Source of the DNA: Affinundibacterium amnicola
GTDB taxonomy: Bacteria > Pseudomonadota > Gammaproteobacteria > Burkholderiales > Burkholderiaceae_D
Assembly: GCF_014284275.1 (NCBI RefSeq)
Contig: NZ_JACOFU010000001.1
Coordinates: forward strand, 124,001-188,000
DNA: 64,000 nucleotides
Direction: 5' to 3'
The translations under genes were made by a program, and so were the position numbers. Below are positions 26,242-35,104 of the stretch, in pieces; position 1 is the first letter of the stretch; every line of letters begins with the position of its first letter. The notes under the pieces were generated by a model. It had not been told where the DNA came from and ran no database searches. It saw only the letters and a list, made by a program, of their open reading frames with translations.

Positions 26242-27267
26242 TTAATTTTCAGTGTTAACTTGCAAAATTAATTTGCCAAAATTTTTACCTTCAAACAGCA
26301 TTTGTAATGCATCTGGAAAATTCTCTAAACCTTGCACAATATCTTCACGTGTATGAAATTGACCTTGTGCCATCCATGCACTCATTTCTTTGATCGCTTC
26401 TGGATAACGTTTAACGTAGTCAAAAACCACGATGCCTTCCATTTTGGCGCGGTTGACGAGTAAAGCGAGGTAATTCGATGGGCCTTTAATTGCTGTGGTG
26501 TTGTTGTACTGTGAAATCGCTCCGCAAATAATAATCCGCGCTTTCATATTGATGCGTGTGAGTACCGTATCGAGAATTTCACCGCCAACATTGTCAAAGT
26601 AGATGTCGACACCGTTTGGACAGTGCTCTTTCAATCCATCTTTTACGGAATTATTTTTATAGTCGATACACGCATCGAAACCCAGTTCATTCACGACAAA
26701 ATCACATTTCTCTTTGCCACCAGCGATACCAACCACACGGCAGCCTTTGTGTTTAGCGACTTGGCCTACGGTTTGACCAACTGCGCCTGCGGCACCTGAT
26801 ACCATCACTGTTTCGCCAGCTTTTGGCTGACCGACGTCAAGCAATCCAAAATACGCAGTCATACCTGGCATACCCAATGCATTTAAGTACGTTGGCAAGG
26901 GGGCGAGTTTGGGATCGACTTTATAGAATGCACCATATTTGTCATCGGCTTTCCCAGTCCAGTATTCTTGAACACCAATACTGCCAGACACATAGTCGCC
27001 AATTTGGAAGCGATCTGATTTGGATGCAATCACGATGCCAATACCACCTGCACGCATGACTTCATTAATTTCTACCGGACGTATATATGACTTGCCACCA
27101 TTCATCCATCCACGCATGGCTGGATCGATCGACAGGTACAAAGTCTTGATCTGAATCTCTCCGTCATTTAGAAATGGTAAAGCTTCGGATGTATGCAGCC
27201 AATTGTCCGCAGTTGGGAAGCCAAGCGGCCGTGTCGCAAGTCGAATTTGGCGATTCATTGTTGTCAT
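26242..27267 (-). CDS. NADP-dependent oxidoreductase, zinc-free MDR type (CurA-like)
   Basis: A 341-residue medium-chain dehydrogenase/reductase from the ATG at 27267, which has CGGAGA ahead; the frame continues to 27327 without need. The nucleotide-binding motif is SGAAGAVGQTVGQVAK (about 148-163), and zinc-binding residues are lacking, as in leukotriene B4 dehydrogenase and E. coli CurA, which reduce C=C bonds of unsaturated ketones. Substrate is not known. Reads divergently from purU. Confidence 0.92.
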   Translation of the reverse strand: MTTMNRQIRLATRPLGFPTADNWLHTSEALPFLNDGEIQIKTLYLSIDPAMRGWMNGGKSYIRPVEINEVMRAGGIGIVIASKSDRFQIGDYVSGSIGVQEYWTGKADDKYGAFYKVDPKLAPLPTYLNALGMPGMTAYFGLLDVGQPKAGETVMVSGAAGAVGQTVGQVAKHKGCRVVGIAGGKEKCDFVVNELGFDACIDYKNNSVKDGLKEHCPNGVDIYFDNVGGEILDTVLTRINMKARIIICGAISQYNNTTAIKGPSNYLALLVNRAKMEGIVVFDYVKRYPEAIKEMSAWMAQGQFHTREDIVQGLENFPDALQMLFEGKNFGKLILQVNTEN

Positions 27268-27500
27268 GATGCGGTCTCCGAATGAAAAAGAAAGGGGGGA
27301 AGGAGCAAATATATAAATGTAGAACAAGAGCGAAATTCAAAGCAGAATATACCTTAAATAGAACGACTGTGCTTTTATTTTGCAAAGCAAAAAAAGATGG
27401 GCTGAACATGCGACAATACATGCTTGATTTTTTGCTGATAGTTCTTGCGTGTATTCCCACCAATTATTTTTCCTTCACTTTTCCAGCTGTTCAAGTATCT

Positions 27501-28367
27501 ATGCGTCCAGAATATATCCTGACTTTGTCTTGCCCTGATCAACGCGGCATCGTTCATAGCGTTTCCGGTTTTCTCGCCAATCATGGTTGCAATATTATTG
27601 ATTCGGCGCAGTTTGGTGATGCGCATTCAAAGTTGTTTTTTATGCGTGTACATTTTTCCGTAGAAGACTTTGCGATTAGTGAACAAGTTTTACGTGAGAA
27701 ATTTACAGAGGTTGCGCGCAGCTGGCAGATGGAATGGCAACTTCACGATGCGCATCACAAGCCGCGCGTGGTGTTAATGGTGTCAAAAATTGGTCATTGC
27801 CTAAATGATTTACTGTTTCGTTTTAAGAGCGGTTTATTGCCGGTGGAGATCAAAGCGATTATTTCAAACCACACAGATTTCTATCAATTGGCGGCTAGTT
27901 ACAATATTCCTTTCCATCATTTGCCATTAGCAGCAGGCGCAAGCGCGGAAGAAAAACATGCGCAGGAACAAAGAGTATTAGAAGTGATCAATGCCAATCA
28001 GACCGAGTTGGTGGTGTTGGCGCGTTACATGCAGATATTATCAAATACCATGTGCCAAGCTTTAAATGGACGTGCGATCAATATTCACCATTCGTTCTTA
28101 CCGAGTTTTAAGGGCGCTAAACCATATTATCAAGCACATGATCGTGGCGTAAAGTTGATCGGAGCGACTGCGCATTTTGTCACTGGTGATTTGGATGAAG
28201 GTCCGATCATTGAGCAAGATGTAGAACGCGTTGATCACGCAATGGATCCCGAAAAGTTAACCGCAATCGGGCGTGATGTCGAATGCGTAGTGCTGGCGCG
28301 TGCGGTGAATTACTTTATCGAACATCGTATCTTATTAAACGGTCATAAGACCGTTGTATTTAATTAA
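27501..28367 (+). CDS. purU: Formyltetrahydrofolate deformylase
   Basis: A 288-residue enzyme that hydrolyses 10-formyl-THF to formate and THF, feeding formate to purine synthesis or balancing one-carbon pools. An N-terminal ACT domain (YILTLSCPDQRGIVHSV) is followed by a formyltransferase domain with NIHHSFLPSFKGAKPYYQAH catalytic region around residues 195-215 (Asn-His) and TAHFVTGDLDEGPII with the catalytic aspartate. The frame is open back to 27282, but family length and the MRPEYIL start fix 27501. Confidence 0.95.
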   Translation: MRPEYILTLSCPDQRGIVHSVSGFLANHGCNIIDSAQFGDAHSKLFFMRVHFSVEDFAISEQVLREKFTEVARSWQMEWQLHDAHHKPRVVLMVSKIGHCLNDLLFRFKSGLLPVEIKAIISNHTDFYQLAASYNIPFHHLPLAAGASAEEKHAQEQRVLEVINANQTELVVLARYMQILSNTMCQALNGRAINIHHSFLPSFKGAKPYYQAHDRGVKLIGATAHFVTGDLDEGPIIEQDVERVDHAMDPEKLTAIGRDVECVVLARAVNYFIEHRILLNGHKTVVFN

Positions 28368-28413
28368 GACCTATCATTTTTTAACATGTTTACTGAAAGC
28401 ACCAAGAAGAATA

Positions 28414-28956
28414 ATGGCACTGAAATCAACAATTTATAAAGCAGAACTGAATATCTCTGATATGGACAGAGGCTATTATGCCGACCATAGTTTGACTATT
28501 GCGCGTCATCCATCCGAGACCGACGAACGTATGATGGTAAGGGTAGTCGCTTTCGCTATTCACGCGACTGAAAGATTGAGTTTTGGTAAAGGAATCTCTG
28601 ATACTGAAGAACCAGATTTTTGGGAGAAAGACTACACCGATGCGATCTTGTTGTGGGGAGAGGTAGGGCAACCGGATGATCGCCGCTTACTAAAAGCTTG
28701 CGGTCGTGCCGAGCAAGTCGTGGTCTATAGTTTTTCGCATGCCAGCAATATCTGGTGGAAGCAAATGAATAATCGCCTCGACCGTGCGAAAAATTTATGC
28801 GTCAAAAACATTGCGTCGGAAACGAGTCAAGAGCTCGCCAAAATGGCAGCTCGCACGATGCAATTACAATGCACGATACAAGACGGGCAGATTTGGATGT
28901 CTGCTGGCGATCAATCCGTGCAGATCGATTTAGAGACGTTCAAGGATTTTGAGTAG
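28414..28956 (+). CDS. yaeQ: YaeQ family protein
   Basis: A 180-residue protein of normal length starting MALKSTIYKAELNISDMDR, which is the conserved family opening. YaeQ has a PD-(D/E)XK nuclease-like fold (EVGQPDDRRLLKACGRAEQVVVYSF holds the candidate acidic residue and lysine, residues ~84-108) but its role is uncertain; an early link to RfaH-type activity has been questioned. The ATG at 28414 is chosen over the longer frame from 28354, which overlaps purU by 14 bases. Confidence 0.92.
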   Translation: MALKSTIYKAELNISDMDRGYYADHSLTIARHPSETDERMMVRVVAFAIHATERLSFGKGISDTEEPDFWEKDYTDAILLWGEVGQPDDRRLLKACGRAEQVVVYSFSHASNIWWKQMNNRLDRAKNLCVKNIASETSQELAKMAARTMQLQCTIQDGQIWMSAGDQSVQIDLETFKDFE

Positions 28957-29000
28957 GGATTATTTTGATGCAGCATCCGAAGCATCCAAAACAACTAAGG

Positions 29001-29029
29001 CAACTAAGGCAAGGTACAAGCCTTAGTTG
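29001..29029. terminator. Hairpin between converging yaeQ and cysK
   Basis: Perfect 10-bp arms CAACTAAGGC (29001-29010) and GCCTTAGTTG (29020-29029), nine-base loop. No proper T run on either strand, so terminator function is tentative. Confidence 0.45.
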
Positions 29030-29058
29030 CTAAGTAAAAATGGTCTTGCTTGTTGTTC

Positions 29059-30045
29059 TTAGTTTGTTGTCGTTACCGCGACACCATTGGCGTCGAAGTA
29101 GCCGTCAAATAAAATCGAACTTAAATAACGCTCACCTGAATCGGGCAAGACCACGACAATTGTCTTACCTGCATTTTCTGGCAGCTTAGCTAAACGAACA
29201 GCTACCGCAGTCGCCGCGCCACAAGAAATACCGGCCAGAATACCTTCTTCTTTTGCCAGTCTTTGCGCATATTCAACGGCTTCTTCATTGCTGACTTGTT
29301 CGATCAGATCAACCAAGGAAAGATCCAAGACGTCAGGTACGAACCCCGCACCAATACCTTGAATTTTGTGCGGCGCTGGTTTGATTTCTTGCCCGTTACA
29401 CTTTTGTGTTAATACCGGACTCGCCGTTGGTTCTACTGCGACGGTTTGAATCGCTTTTCCTTGCGTTTGTTTGATATAACGCGACACGCCTGTGATCGTG
29501 CCGCCAGTGCCCACACCAGAGACAAAAATATCGACCTTACCTTCGGTATCATTCCAAATTTCAGGACCAGTTGTTTTCTCATGAATCGCTGGATTGGCAG
29601 GATTCTTGAACTGTTGTAGCAAGACATAGCGATCAGGGTCGCTGGCACGAATTTCTTCCGCTTTGGCAATTGCGCCATTCATTCCTTTTGCACCTTCGGT
29701 CAGAATCAACTTTGCACCGAAAGCGACTAATAATTTACGTCTCTCTATGCTCATTGTTTCTGGCATCGTTAACGTCAGAGGAATGCCTTTTGCTGCAGCA
29801 ACAAACGCTAGCGCGATACCTGTATTGCCACTGGTTGGTTCGATTAGTTCTTTACCCGGACCAAGCAGGCCGCGTGCTTCTGCATCAGCGACCATCGCTG
29901 CGCCGATACGGCACTTAACGGAATATGCAGGATTACGACCTTCGATTTTTGCCAAAATAGTCGCACCAGCACCGTCGCTAATACGTTGTAATTTGATGAG
30001 CGGGGTACGACCAATAGAGTCGGCATTGTTTTGATAGATAGGCAT
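29059..30045 (-). CDS. cysK: Cysteine synthase A (O-acetylserine sulfhydrylase)
   Basis: A 328-residue PLP enzyme making cysteine from O-acetylserine and sulfide. Lys44 in AYSVKCRIG is the expected Schiff-base lysine (the usual PXXSVKDR has K-C here, i.e. VKCRI, as in CysK-A); [10 protein letters not shown] binds the substrate carboxylate and [12 protein letters not shown] the cofactor phosphate. The ATG at 30045 has GAGGAA four bases ahead; the longer frame to 30081 adds an unlikely 12 residues. An inverted repeat lies upstream (30112-30133). Confidence 0.95.
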   Translation of the reverse strand: MPIYQNNADSIGRTPLIKLQRISDGAGATILAKIEGRNPAYSVKCRIGAAMVADAEARGLLGPGKELIEPTSGNTGIALAFVAAAKGIPLTLTMPETMSIERRKLLVAFGAKLILTEGAKGMNGAIAKAEEIRASDPDRYVLLQQFKNPANPAIHEKTTGPEIWNDTEGKVDIFVSGVGTGGTITGVSRYIKQTQGKAIQTVAVEPTASPVLTQKCNGQEIKPAPHKIQGIGAGFVPDVLDLSLVDLIEQVSNEEAVEYAQRLAKEEGILAGISCGAATAVAVRLAKLPENAGKTIVVVLPDSGERYLSSILFDGYFDANGVAVTTTN

Positions 30046-30111
30046 AAATTCCTCATCGCTAAGTTTGTCCAAGATAAGCAACGAGGATAAGCCACCTCAG
30101 TACAAACTCAA

Positions 30112-30133
30112 AAGAATATAAGGTCATATTCTT
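30112..30133. promoter_or_regulatory. Inverted repeat in front of cysK, candidate operator
   Basis: AAGAATAT (30112-30119) and ATATTCTT (30126-30133) are perfect 8-bp arms around a 6-base spacer, 67 bases upstream of the cysK start. The TTAT...ATAA-like flanks would suit a LysR-type regulator such as CysB, but this is inference. Confidence 0.5.
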
Positions 30134-30248
30134 ATATGGATTTTGCAGCACCGAGAATGGGCTTGAACTAGCGGCGTTTTGCTAAGCTTAATACAGGAAC
30201 CTTGCAAAAAGAGCTGATCCATCGACAAAAATCAATTTCGCATCAAGG

Positions 30249-32822
30249 CTATTTGGTCGGTACCAAGACAAATCGTTGACGTGTATTGGCTTCCACTGCC
30301 TGTCGAGAATAGAGTAGGGGAAAATATTCCCCCTTAGCCCATTTATCCGCTAAATCGCGATAATGTGGGCTAGCTGGATCGCCAGACTGCCCCGGTGCAT
30401 TGATTGCGCGTGAATTATCCCAATTCCCGACGTCAACTACGACCCGAAACGAAGGTCCATTGAGTTGAATGAAGTCACTGAGTCGGTAAGACGATTGATT
30501 GACCGTATTGGCGCTACCACCGCGCGGCAATGGGCCAATATCGAATTGCGTTTTAGAGGCATTATCCAAAATTTTTGAAAATGGATGAGCGAATACCGTT
30601 TTCTGTAGTTGCCCCCACTGCCACGCGTGTTGATCTTTGCCCAGTGTTTGCTCTAGCATTTTATAAGCAAGTGTCAGGCTACTAATCATCAGCTGATCAC
30701 GGATCTTGCTCGCCTCATCGGGTATCTTGGCAAATTCTTGTTTAGTTTGACTTGGCTGATCAAGGTAATTCAGCATCCGCGTCATATCCGGCATGCTGGT
30801 CACGATGTTGGCGTGTGTGCCTAACATTAACTCCTTATAGGCTGGTGCTAAGGTTTGACTTAACCAGAATTGAAATAAAGCGGCCGCAGCTGAGTCTGCT
30901 GATTCTTGGTGATCCCATTGTAGTAAGAGTCGTTGCGCTTTTTGGCTAGCTTCGTCAGGACTATTGCTGATATCAATGCGCTTGAGAATGTCGGTAATGC
31001 GTTTCGCAGGCAAAGACAGTACGTCGTTTTGTAGACGTAACGAATCTTCGATGGAGAACTTTTTATTTTGCGATAAAACATCCGCGATACGTTGATAGCG
31101 TGCTGGATGCGGCCATTCAAAGCCGAGTTTGCGTTGTTGATACGGATAGTCTTTGGGTAAATTCATTTCATTGGCGGAAGCGAACCAGCCTGACTTCGGT
31201 TGGTAGCTAAAAGGCAGCTTGTCGCCAGATAAAAAGCCAGCCCATTCATAGCGACCATCACCAGGTACGGGTAACAAACCATCCCAGTTTTTACGGATCG
31301 GCGTTAAACCACCTGGAATCCAGCCAATATTTCCTTTGATATCAGCATAGACTTGATTTTCCGTTGGTGCTCCCCAATGCAACATGGCCTTTTTAAATTG
31401 AGCGAAATCTTTGGCTCGCATGTAGTCGATGCTACCGAAATATGGTGCCATGCCTGCTTGTAACCAAGCTGTTCGTACTGCATAAGCGCGATGTTTTTGA
31501 TGATCTTGAAAAATGATCGGGCCATGGCGCGTAAACAATAATTCCGTTTGTTGATCTGCGCGATCTCTAATCTTAAAATTTTCTGGACGCTGGATGAAAT
31601 TTTCCCATTGGCCCTTGTAGCGATATTGCATAGGATTGCTTGGATTAAGTTCGTAGACGTACAAATCCTCCTGATCAATACCCATGATGGTCAGACCAAA
31701 TGCAATTGTGCCGTTATGTCCGATGGAAATTCCTGGCAATGCCGGTTCACCAGCGCCAATCACATCTAAACCTGGCGCATTTAAGTGGGCGATATAGCGT
31801 AAGGAGGGGGCTGAATAAGCACGGTGTGGATCGTTTGCCATCATGGCGCGACCAGTGCTAGTTTTGGATGGTGCAAGTACCCAATTATTGCTTCCCTCCA
31901 TTTGTTCAGAATCAGCAGAGTTCAGACTCGCGATGTTGCTTGCCCTTGATTCGCTCGGCAAAGTTGCTGGTGATTCAAACTGTGTGATACGCATCGTTTG
32001 CTTGTCAAATATCACGTTTTGAGTGGCCAAGGTAAATTGACGCAAGATGCCTTCTGGTAGACAAGGGTCTAAGCCCACAGGTAGTTTGGTCATCCACTTA
32101 GGAGACAGTGTTTGACGTACTTCGTCTAATTGTAAATTGCCATTGCAGGCGAATTTGGCACGCGTCACTTCAGCACTTAAGTTACGTGTTAATCCATGGC
32201 TGCGAATACGCACTACATCTTCAGCTTGCCATTTGACTGGCAGATATTTAAGTGTTTTGAATTCTAATGGCAAGGCCTTGGTATGCTTAGTGACATAGTC
32301 TACATAGGCATTTATCCCCGCGACAAACTGCTTGCTGAGTTGTTCCGCGTGTGGTCCGTAGGCTTTCCATTCTTGCTTCATGTCACCACGGTAAAGGAAT
32401 AAACGTGCGGCGCGATCTTGCTCTAAATAATTTGCGCCGAATACTTCAGATAATTGACCTAAGCCGCGCCTGCGCCATAGATCTAGTTGAAACAGCCGAT
32501 CACGAGCAGCATTAAATCCTTGCACGAAAAATAAATCATCTTCATTTTTTGCATAGATATGCGGTACGCCCCATTGATCAACTAAAATTTCTGCTGATTG
32601 ACGTAGCCCAGAGACTTGCCATTCCTGTGCAGTTTTACCGGTACTCGCATTATTGGCATTTGTCATTTTCGTCGTTATCGCATTTTGTGCCTGAGTCTGA
32701 AATGGCAAAAGCAGACTGAGCAAAAGCGGATAGCATTGGCTGAACTTCTTGAGCTGACGACGATATTTGCCAATACTATCAAGTGTGACGATTGGTAAGG
32801 AAAATGTATAAGGAGACGGCAT
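30249..32822 (-). CDS. Penicillin acylase family Ntn-hydrolase
   Basis: An 857-residue precursor. A signal-like hydrophobic segment at about 32-46 ends in TQAQ. The alpha chain runs to about 310; autocleavage is expected before Ser311 in EGSNNWVLAPS, the new N-terminal nucleophile of the beta chain. GEPALPGISIGHN, the oxyanion region with HNGTIAFG, is typical. Family members cleave amide side chains of beta-lactams or acyl-homoserine lactones in the periplasm; which one applies here is not decidable by eye. Stands alone in a monocistronic unit. Confidence 0.9.
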   Translation of the reverse strand: MPSPYTFSLPIVTLDSIGKYRRQLKKFSQCYPLLLSLLLPFQTQAQNAITTKMTNANNASTGKTAQEWQVSGLRQSAEILVDQWGVPHIYAKNEDDLFFVQGFNAARDRLFQLDLWRRRGLGQLSEVFGANYLEQDRAARLFLYRGDMKQEWKAYGPHAEQLSKQFVAGINAYVDYVTKHTKALPLEFKTLKYLPVKWQAEDVVRIRSHGLTRNLSAEVTRAKFACNGNLQLDEVRQTLSPKWMTKLPVGLDPCLPEGILRQFTLATQNVIFDKQTMRITQFESPATLPSESRASNIASLNSADSEQMEGSNNWVLAPSKTSTGRAMMANDPHRAYSAPSLRYIAHLNAPGLDVIGAGEPALPGISIGHNGTIAFGLTIMGIDQEDLYVYELNPSNPMQYRYKGQWENFIQRPENFKIRDRADQQTELLFTRHGPIIFQDHQKHRAYAVRTAWLQAGMAPYFGSIDYMRAKDFAQFKKAMLHWGAPTENQVYADIKGNIGWIPGGLTPIRKNWDGLLPVPGDGRYEWAGFLSGDKLPFSYQPKSGWFASANEMNLPKDYPYQQRKLGFEWPHPARYQRIADVLSQNKKFSIEDSLRLQNDVLSLPAKRITDILKRIDISNSPDEASQKAQRLLLQWDHQESADSAAAALFQFWLSQTLAPAYKELMLGTHANIVTSMPDMTRMLNYLDQPSQTKQEFAKIPDEASKIRDQLMISSLTLAYKMLEQTLGKDQHAWQWGQLQKTVFAHPFSKILDNASKTQFDIGPLPRGGSANTVNQSSYRLSDFIQLNGPSFRVVVDVGNWDNSRAINAPGQSGDPASPHYRDLADKWAKGEYFPLLYSRQAVEANTRQRFVLVPTK

Positions 32823-33069
32823 GTATTTTCTTTAGAGACAATAATTTTAGGTGATTTGTAACAGCATGTGCTCAGTATAGAGCCAATATAGGGTCGATTA
32901 AACCAATTTCATTCCCTTGATTTTGCATTTCATCGCAACTTGTTGGTTTATGTTTTTATATTGACATAGTATGCAGCTTGCTTGATGCGATCGTGTTTTC
33001 TTAACGGTTGTGTTCCTCTATAGCCTAGATTGGGAAGTCTGGGTTTAACCTAACCTGAAAATAAAAATC

Positions 33070-34902
33070 ATGATGGAACAATCTTTACATACGGGTAGTC
33101 CGAACAGCAGCTCCCCCGATACACTTCCTGCTTTGAAACCTATTAAAGCAAGTGAACGCATCCAGGCTCTGGATGTCATTCGTGGTTTTGCCTTAATCGG
33201 TATTTTCTTCATGAACATCGAATGGTTCAATCGATCGTTTCTGACCATGGGCACTGGCATTCCTGCGGATGTGCATGGCATTGACTGGCTCGCCAGCTAC
33301 TTTGTGAATTTCTTTGTCGCAGGTAAATTCTGGACTATTTTCTCGCTTTTATTTGGTATGGGCTTCGCGGTAATGCTTAGCAGATCCGAAGCGACTGGGC
33401 GGGCGTTTATTAAACCGTATATCCGACGAATTATTGCATTGGCAATCTTCGGGATTTTGCACAATGTTTTATTGTGGCCTGGCGATATTTTATATAGCTA
33501 TGCATTTACCGCAGCCGGCTTGTTAATTATTTTGTTTGGGCAATGGAAATGGGTGGTCGCAAGTATCGTTGGTTTAATTGGTGTGTGCTTCATTCCAGGT
33601 ATGGGATCGTTTTCGGCAGTGGTTGGCGGTATCGCTTTTATGGGCTTCATCGCGATTTTTATTCGTAATGAAAGAATCGTTTCCTTCCTTGGCATGAAAA
33701 TACCTTTGTTCTCAGCGATTTGCCTGGTGATTGCGAGCTTGCTGACACTTGCTGCGATTGCTAGCTGGGTTGTGCCAGCAATGCGCGATGCAAGAAATGG
33801 CTTAACGGGCATGACGGTTGCATTCTTCGTCATCGCATTTTTATCTGCTAAATTTCATCAACCAGCAGAGGCGCGATTTTGGCGCGCTGGTGTGTTGATT
33901 TATAGTCTGCCATTTGCCATTGGTTTGGTGTTTGGTGTGATTGCATATCAACAGCCATTAAACAGCGTATTCAACTCACCAGAAGCGGTCAAGTTAGCCG
34001 CTGAAAAACAAGTGAAGAAGGAAGCAGAAGAGGCGGCGGAAAAACTAGCAAAAGCAAGTCCTGATGCAGGCGTAAAAAAAGCTGAGAAAAAAGATCTGAA
34101 GGAGGGCAGCGATGCCGCCGAAAAGAAAAAGGCGGAAGCGCCAAAATCTGAAGCGCAGAAAAAGTTAGAGCGCGATGCAGATACGATCAATCGTATTAAT
34201 GAAAATCGCAAAAATATTGAAAAAGATCTGCAAGCGATGACGAAAGCCAGTTATCCAGAGTTCGTTAAACATCGCTTCGCTGATTTTATGGATGGCGCAT
34301 TTAACGCAGCAGGACAAGCATTTGCAGCGATTGCATTATTTTTGATTGGCGTTTGGTTCGTTCGTGCCCAAGTCATTACGAAAGCTGGCGAAAATCTGCA
34401 CTTGTTCCGTCAGATCGTTTTGTTGGGATTGCCTTTGGGTTGGGGTATGAGTTTATTGGCGAGTAGCATTGCCGTGAGTCATGCACCGGGTGTCTCTGGC
34501 GATGGTTGGCAATTGACACAGATGATCTTGAATTTGGCGAATTTACCTACTTGTCTGGCGTACGTCAGTATCGTTGTGTTGATGTTGTATAGCGGTTCAA
34601 TATTTGCCAAGATCCAGGTATTAGCGCCGTTTGGTCGCATGGCTTTGACGAACTATTTGACACAATCTGTGATTCAAGCGAGTTTCTTCTATGGTTGGGG
34701 TCTTGGTAATTTTGGCCTCGGCCGTGCTCAGCAACTGGGATTTGCGGTTGCGGTGATTTGCTCGCAAGTTTTGTTTAGCCATTGGTGGTTAGGACGTTTC
34801 CGTTACGGTCCTTTGGAATGGGTATGGCGCGCTGTGACATATTGGGAAATGCCGGCAATGAAAATTGAGCGTACAGATTTGTATCCACAAGTGAGCCAAT
34901 AA
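33070..34902 (+). CDS. DUF418 multi-pass membrane protein, copy 1
   Basis: A 610-residue membrane protein of the DUF418/YeiB family. The opening RIQALDVIRGFALIGIFFMNIEWF (residues ~30-55) and the ending FGRMALTNYLTQSV...HWWLGRFRYGPLEWVWRA are the family's conserved blocks; 9-10 membrane helices are likely. Between helices, at about 310-395, is an inserted run very rich in Lys, Glu and Ala (EAEEAAEKLAKAS, KKAEKKDLKEG), probably a helical cytoplasmic arm. Start at 33070 or 33073. Function of the family is unknown. A related copy follows. Confidence 0.88.
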   Translation: MMEQSLHTGSPNSSSPDTLPALKPIKASERIQALDVIRGFALIGIFFMNIEWFNRSFLTMGTGIPADVHGIDWLASYFVNFFVAGKFWTIFSLLFGMGFAVMLSRSEATGRAFIKPYIRRIIALAIFGILHNVLLWPGDILYSYAFTAAGLLIILFGQWKWVVASIVGLIGVCFIPGMGSFSAVVGGIAFMGFIAIFIRNERIVSFLGMKIPLFSAICLVIASLLTLAAIASWVVPAMRDARNGLTGMTVAFFVIAFLSAKFHQPAEARFWRAGVLIYSLPFAIGLVFGVIAYQQPLNSVFNSPEAVKLAAEKQVKKEAEEAAEKLAKASPDAGVKKAEKKDLKEGSDAAEKKKAEAPKSEAQKKLERDADTINRINENRKNIEKDLQAMTKASYPEFVKHRFADFMDGAFNAAGQAFAAIALFLIGVWFVRAQVITKAGENLHLFRQIVLLGLPLGWGMSLLASSIAVSHAPGVSGDGWQLTQMILNLANLPTCLAYVSIVVLMLYSGSIFAKIQVLAPFGRMALTNYLTQSVIQASFFYGWGLGNFGLGRAQQLGFAVAVICSQVLFSHWWLGRFRYGPLEWVWRAVTYWEMPAMKIERTDLYPQVSQ

Positions 34903-35024
34903 CTTTGGGTGTGAATTATATGATTAAAAAATGTCTAGTTAGTTTGTAATTGAGGCATAATTAACTCAGAGTTGCTCAAATGTCGATGCTCAACAAAACG
35001 AGCTCACACAAGGAAGCATAAATC

Positions 35025-35058
35025 AAAAGCGTCACGATGAAATTCGTGGCGCTTTTTT
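35025..35058 (+). terminator. Rho-independent terminator between the two DUF418 genes
   Basis: Arms AAAAGCGTCACGA and TCGTGGCGCTTTT (one G-T pair) with short loop, T run to 35057. It separates the two paralogues into distinct units. Confidence 0.85.
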
Positions 35059-35104
35059 GGTTTTGTTGATATGAACTGATAAGGCCTTTTTAATTGAGGA
35101 TGAT

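Noticed and set aside
30249-32822. Beta-lactamase
   Set aside because: The protein has the Ntn-hydrolase layout with a self-processing Gly-Ser site, not SxxK or metal-binding lactamase motifs.
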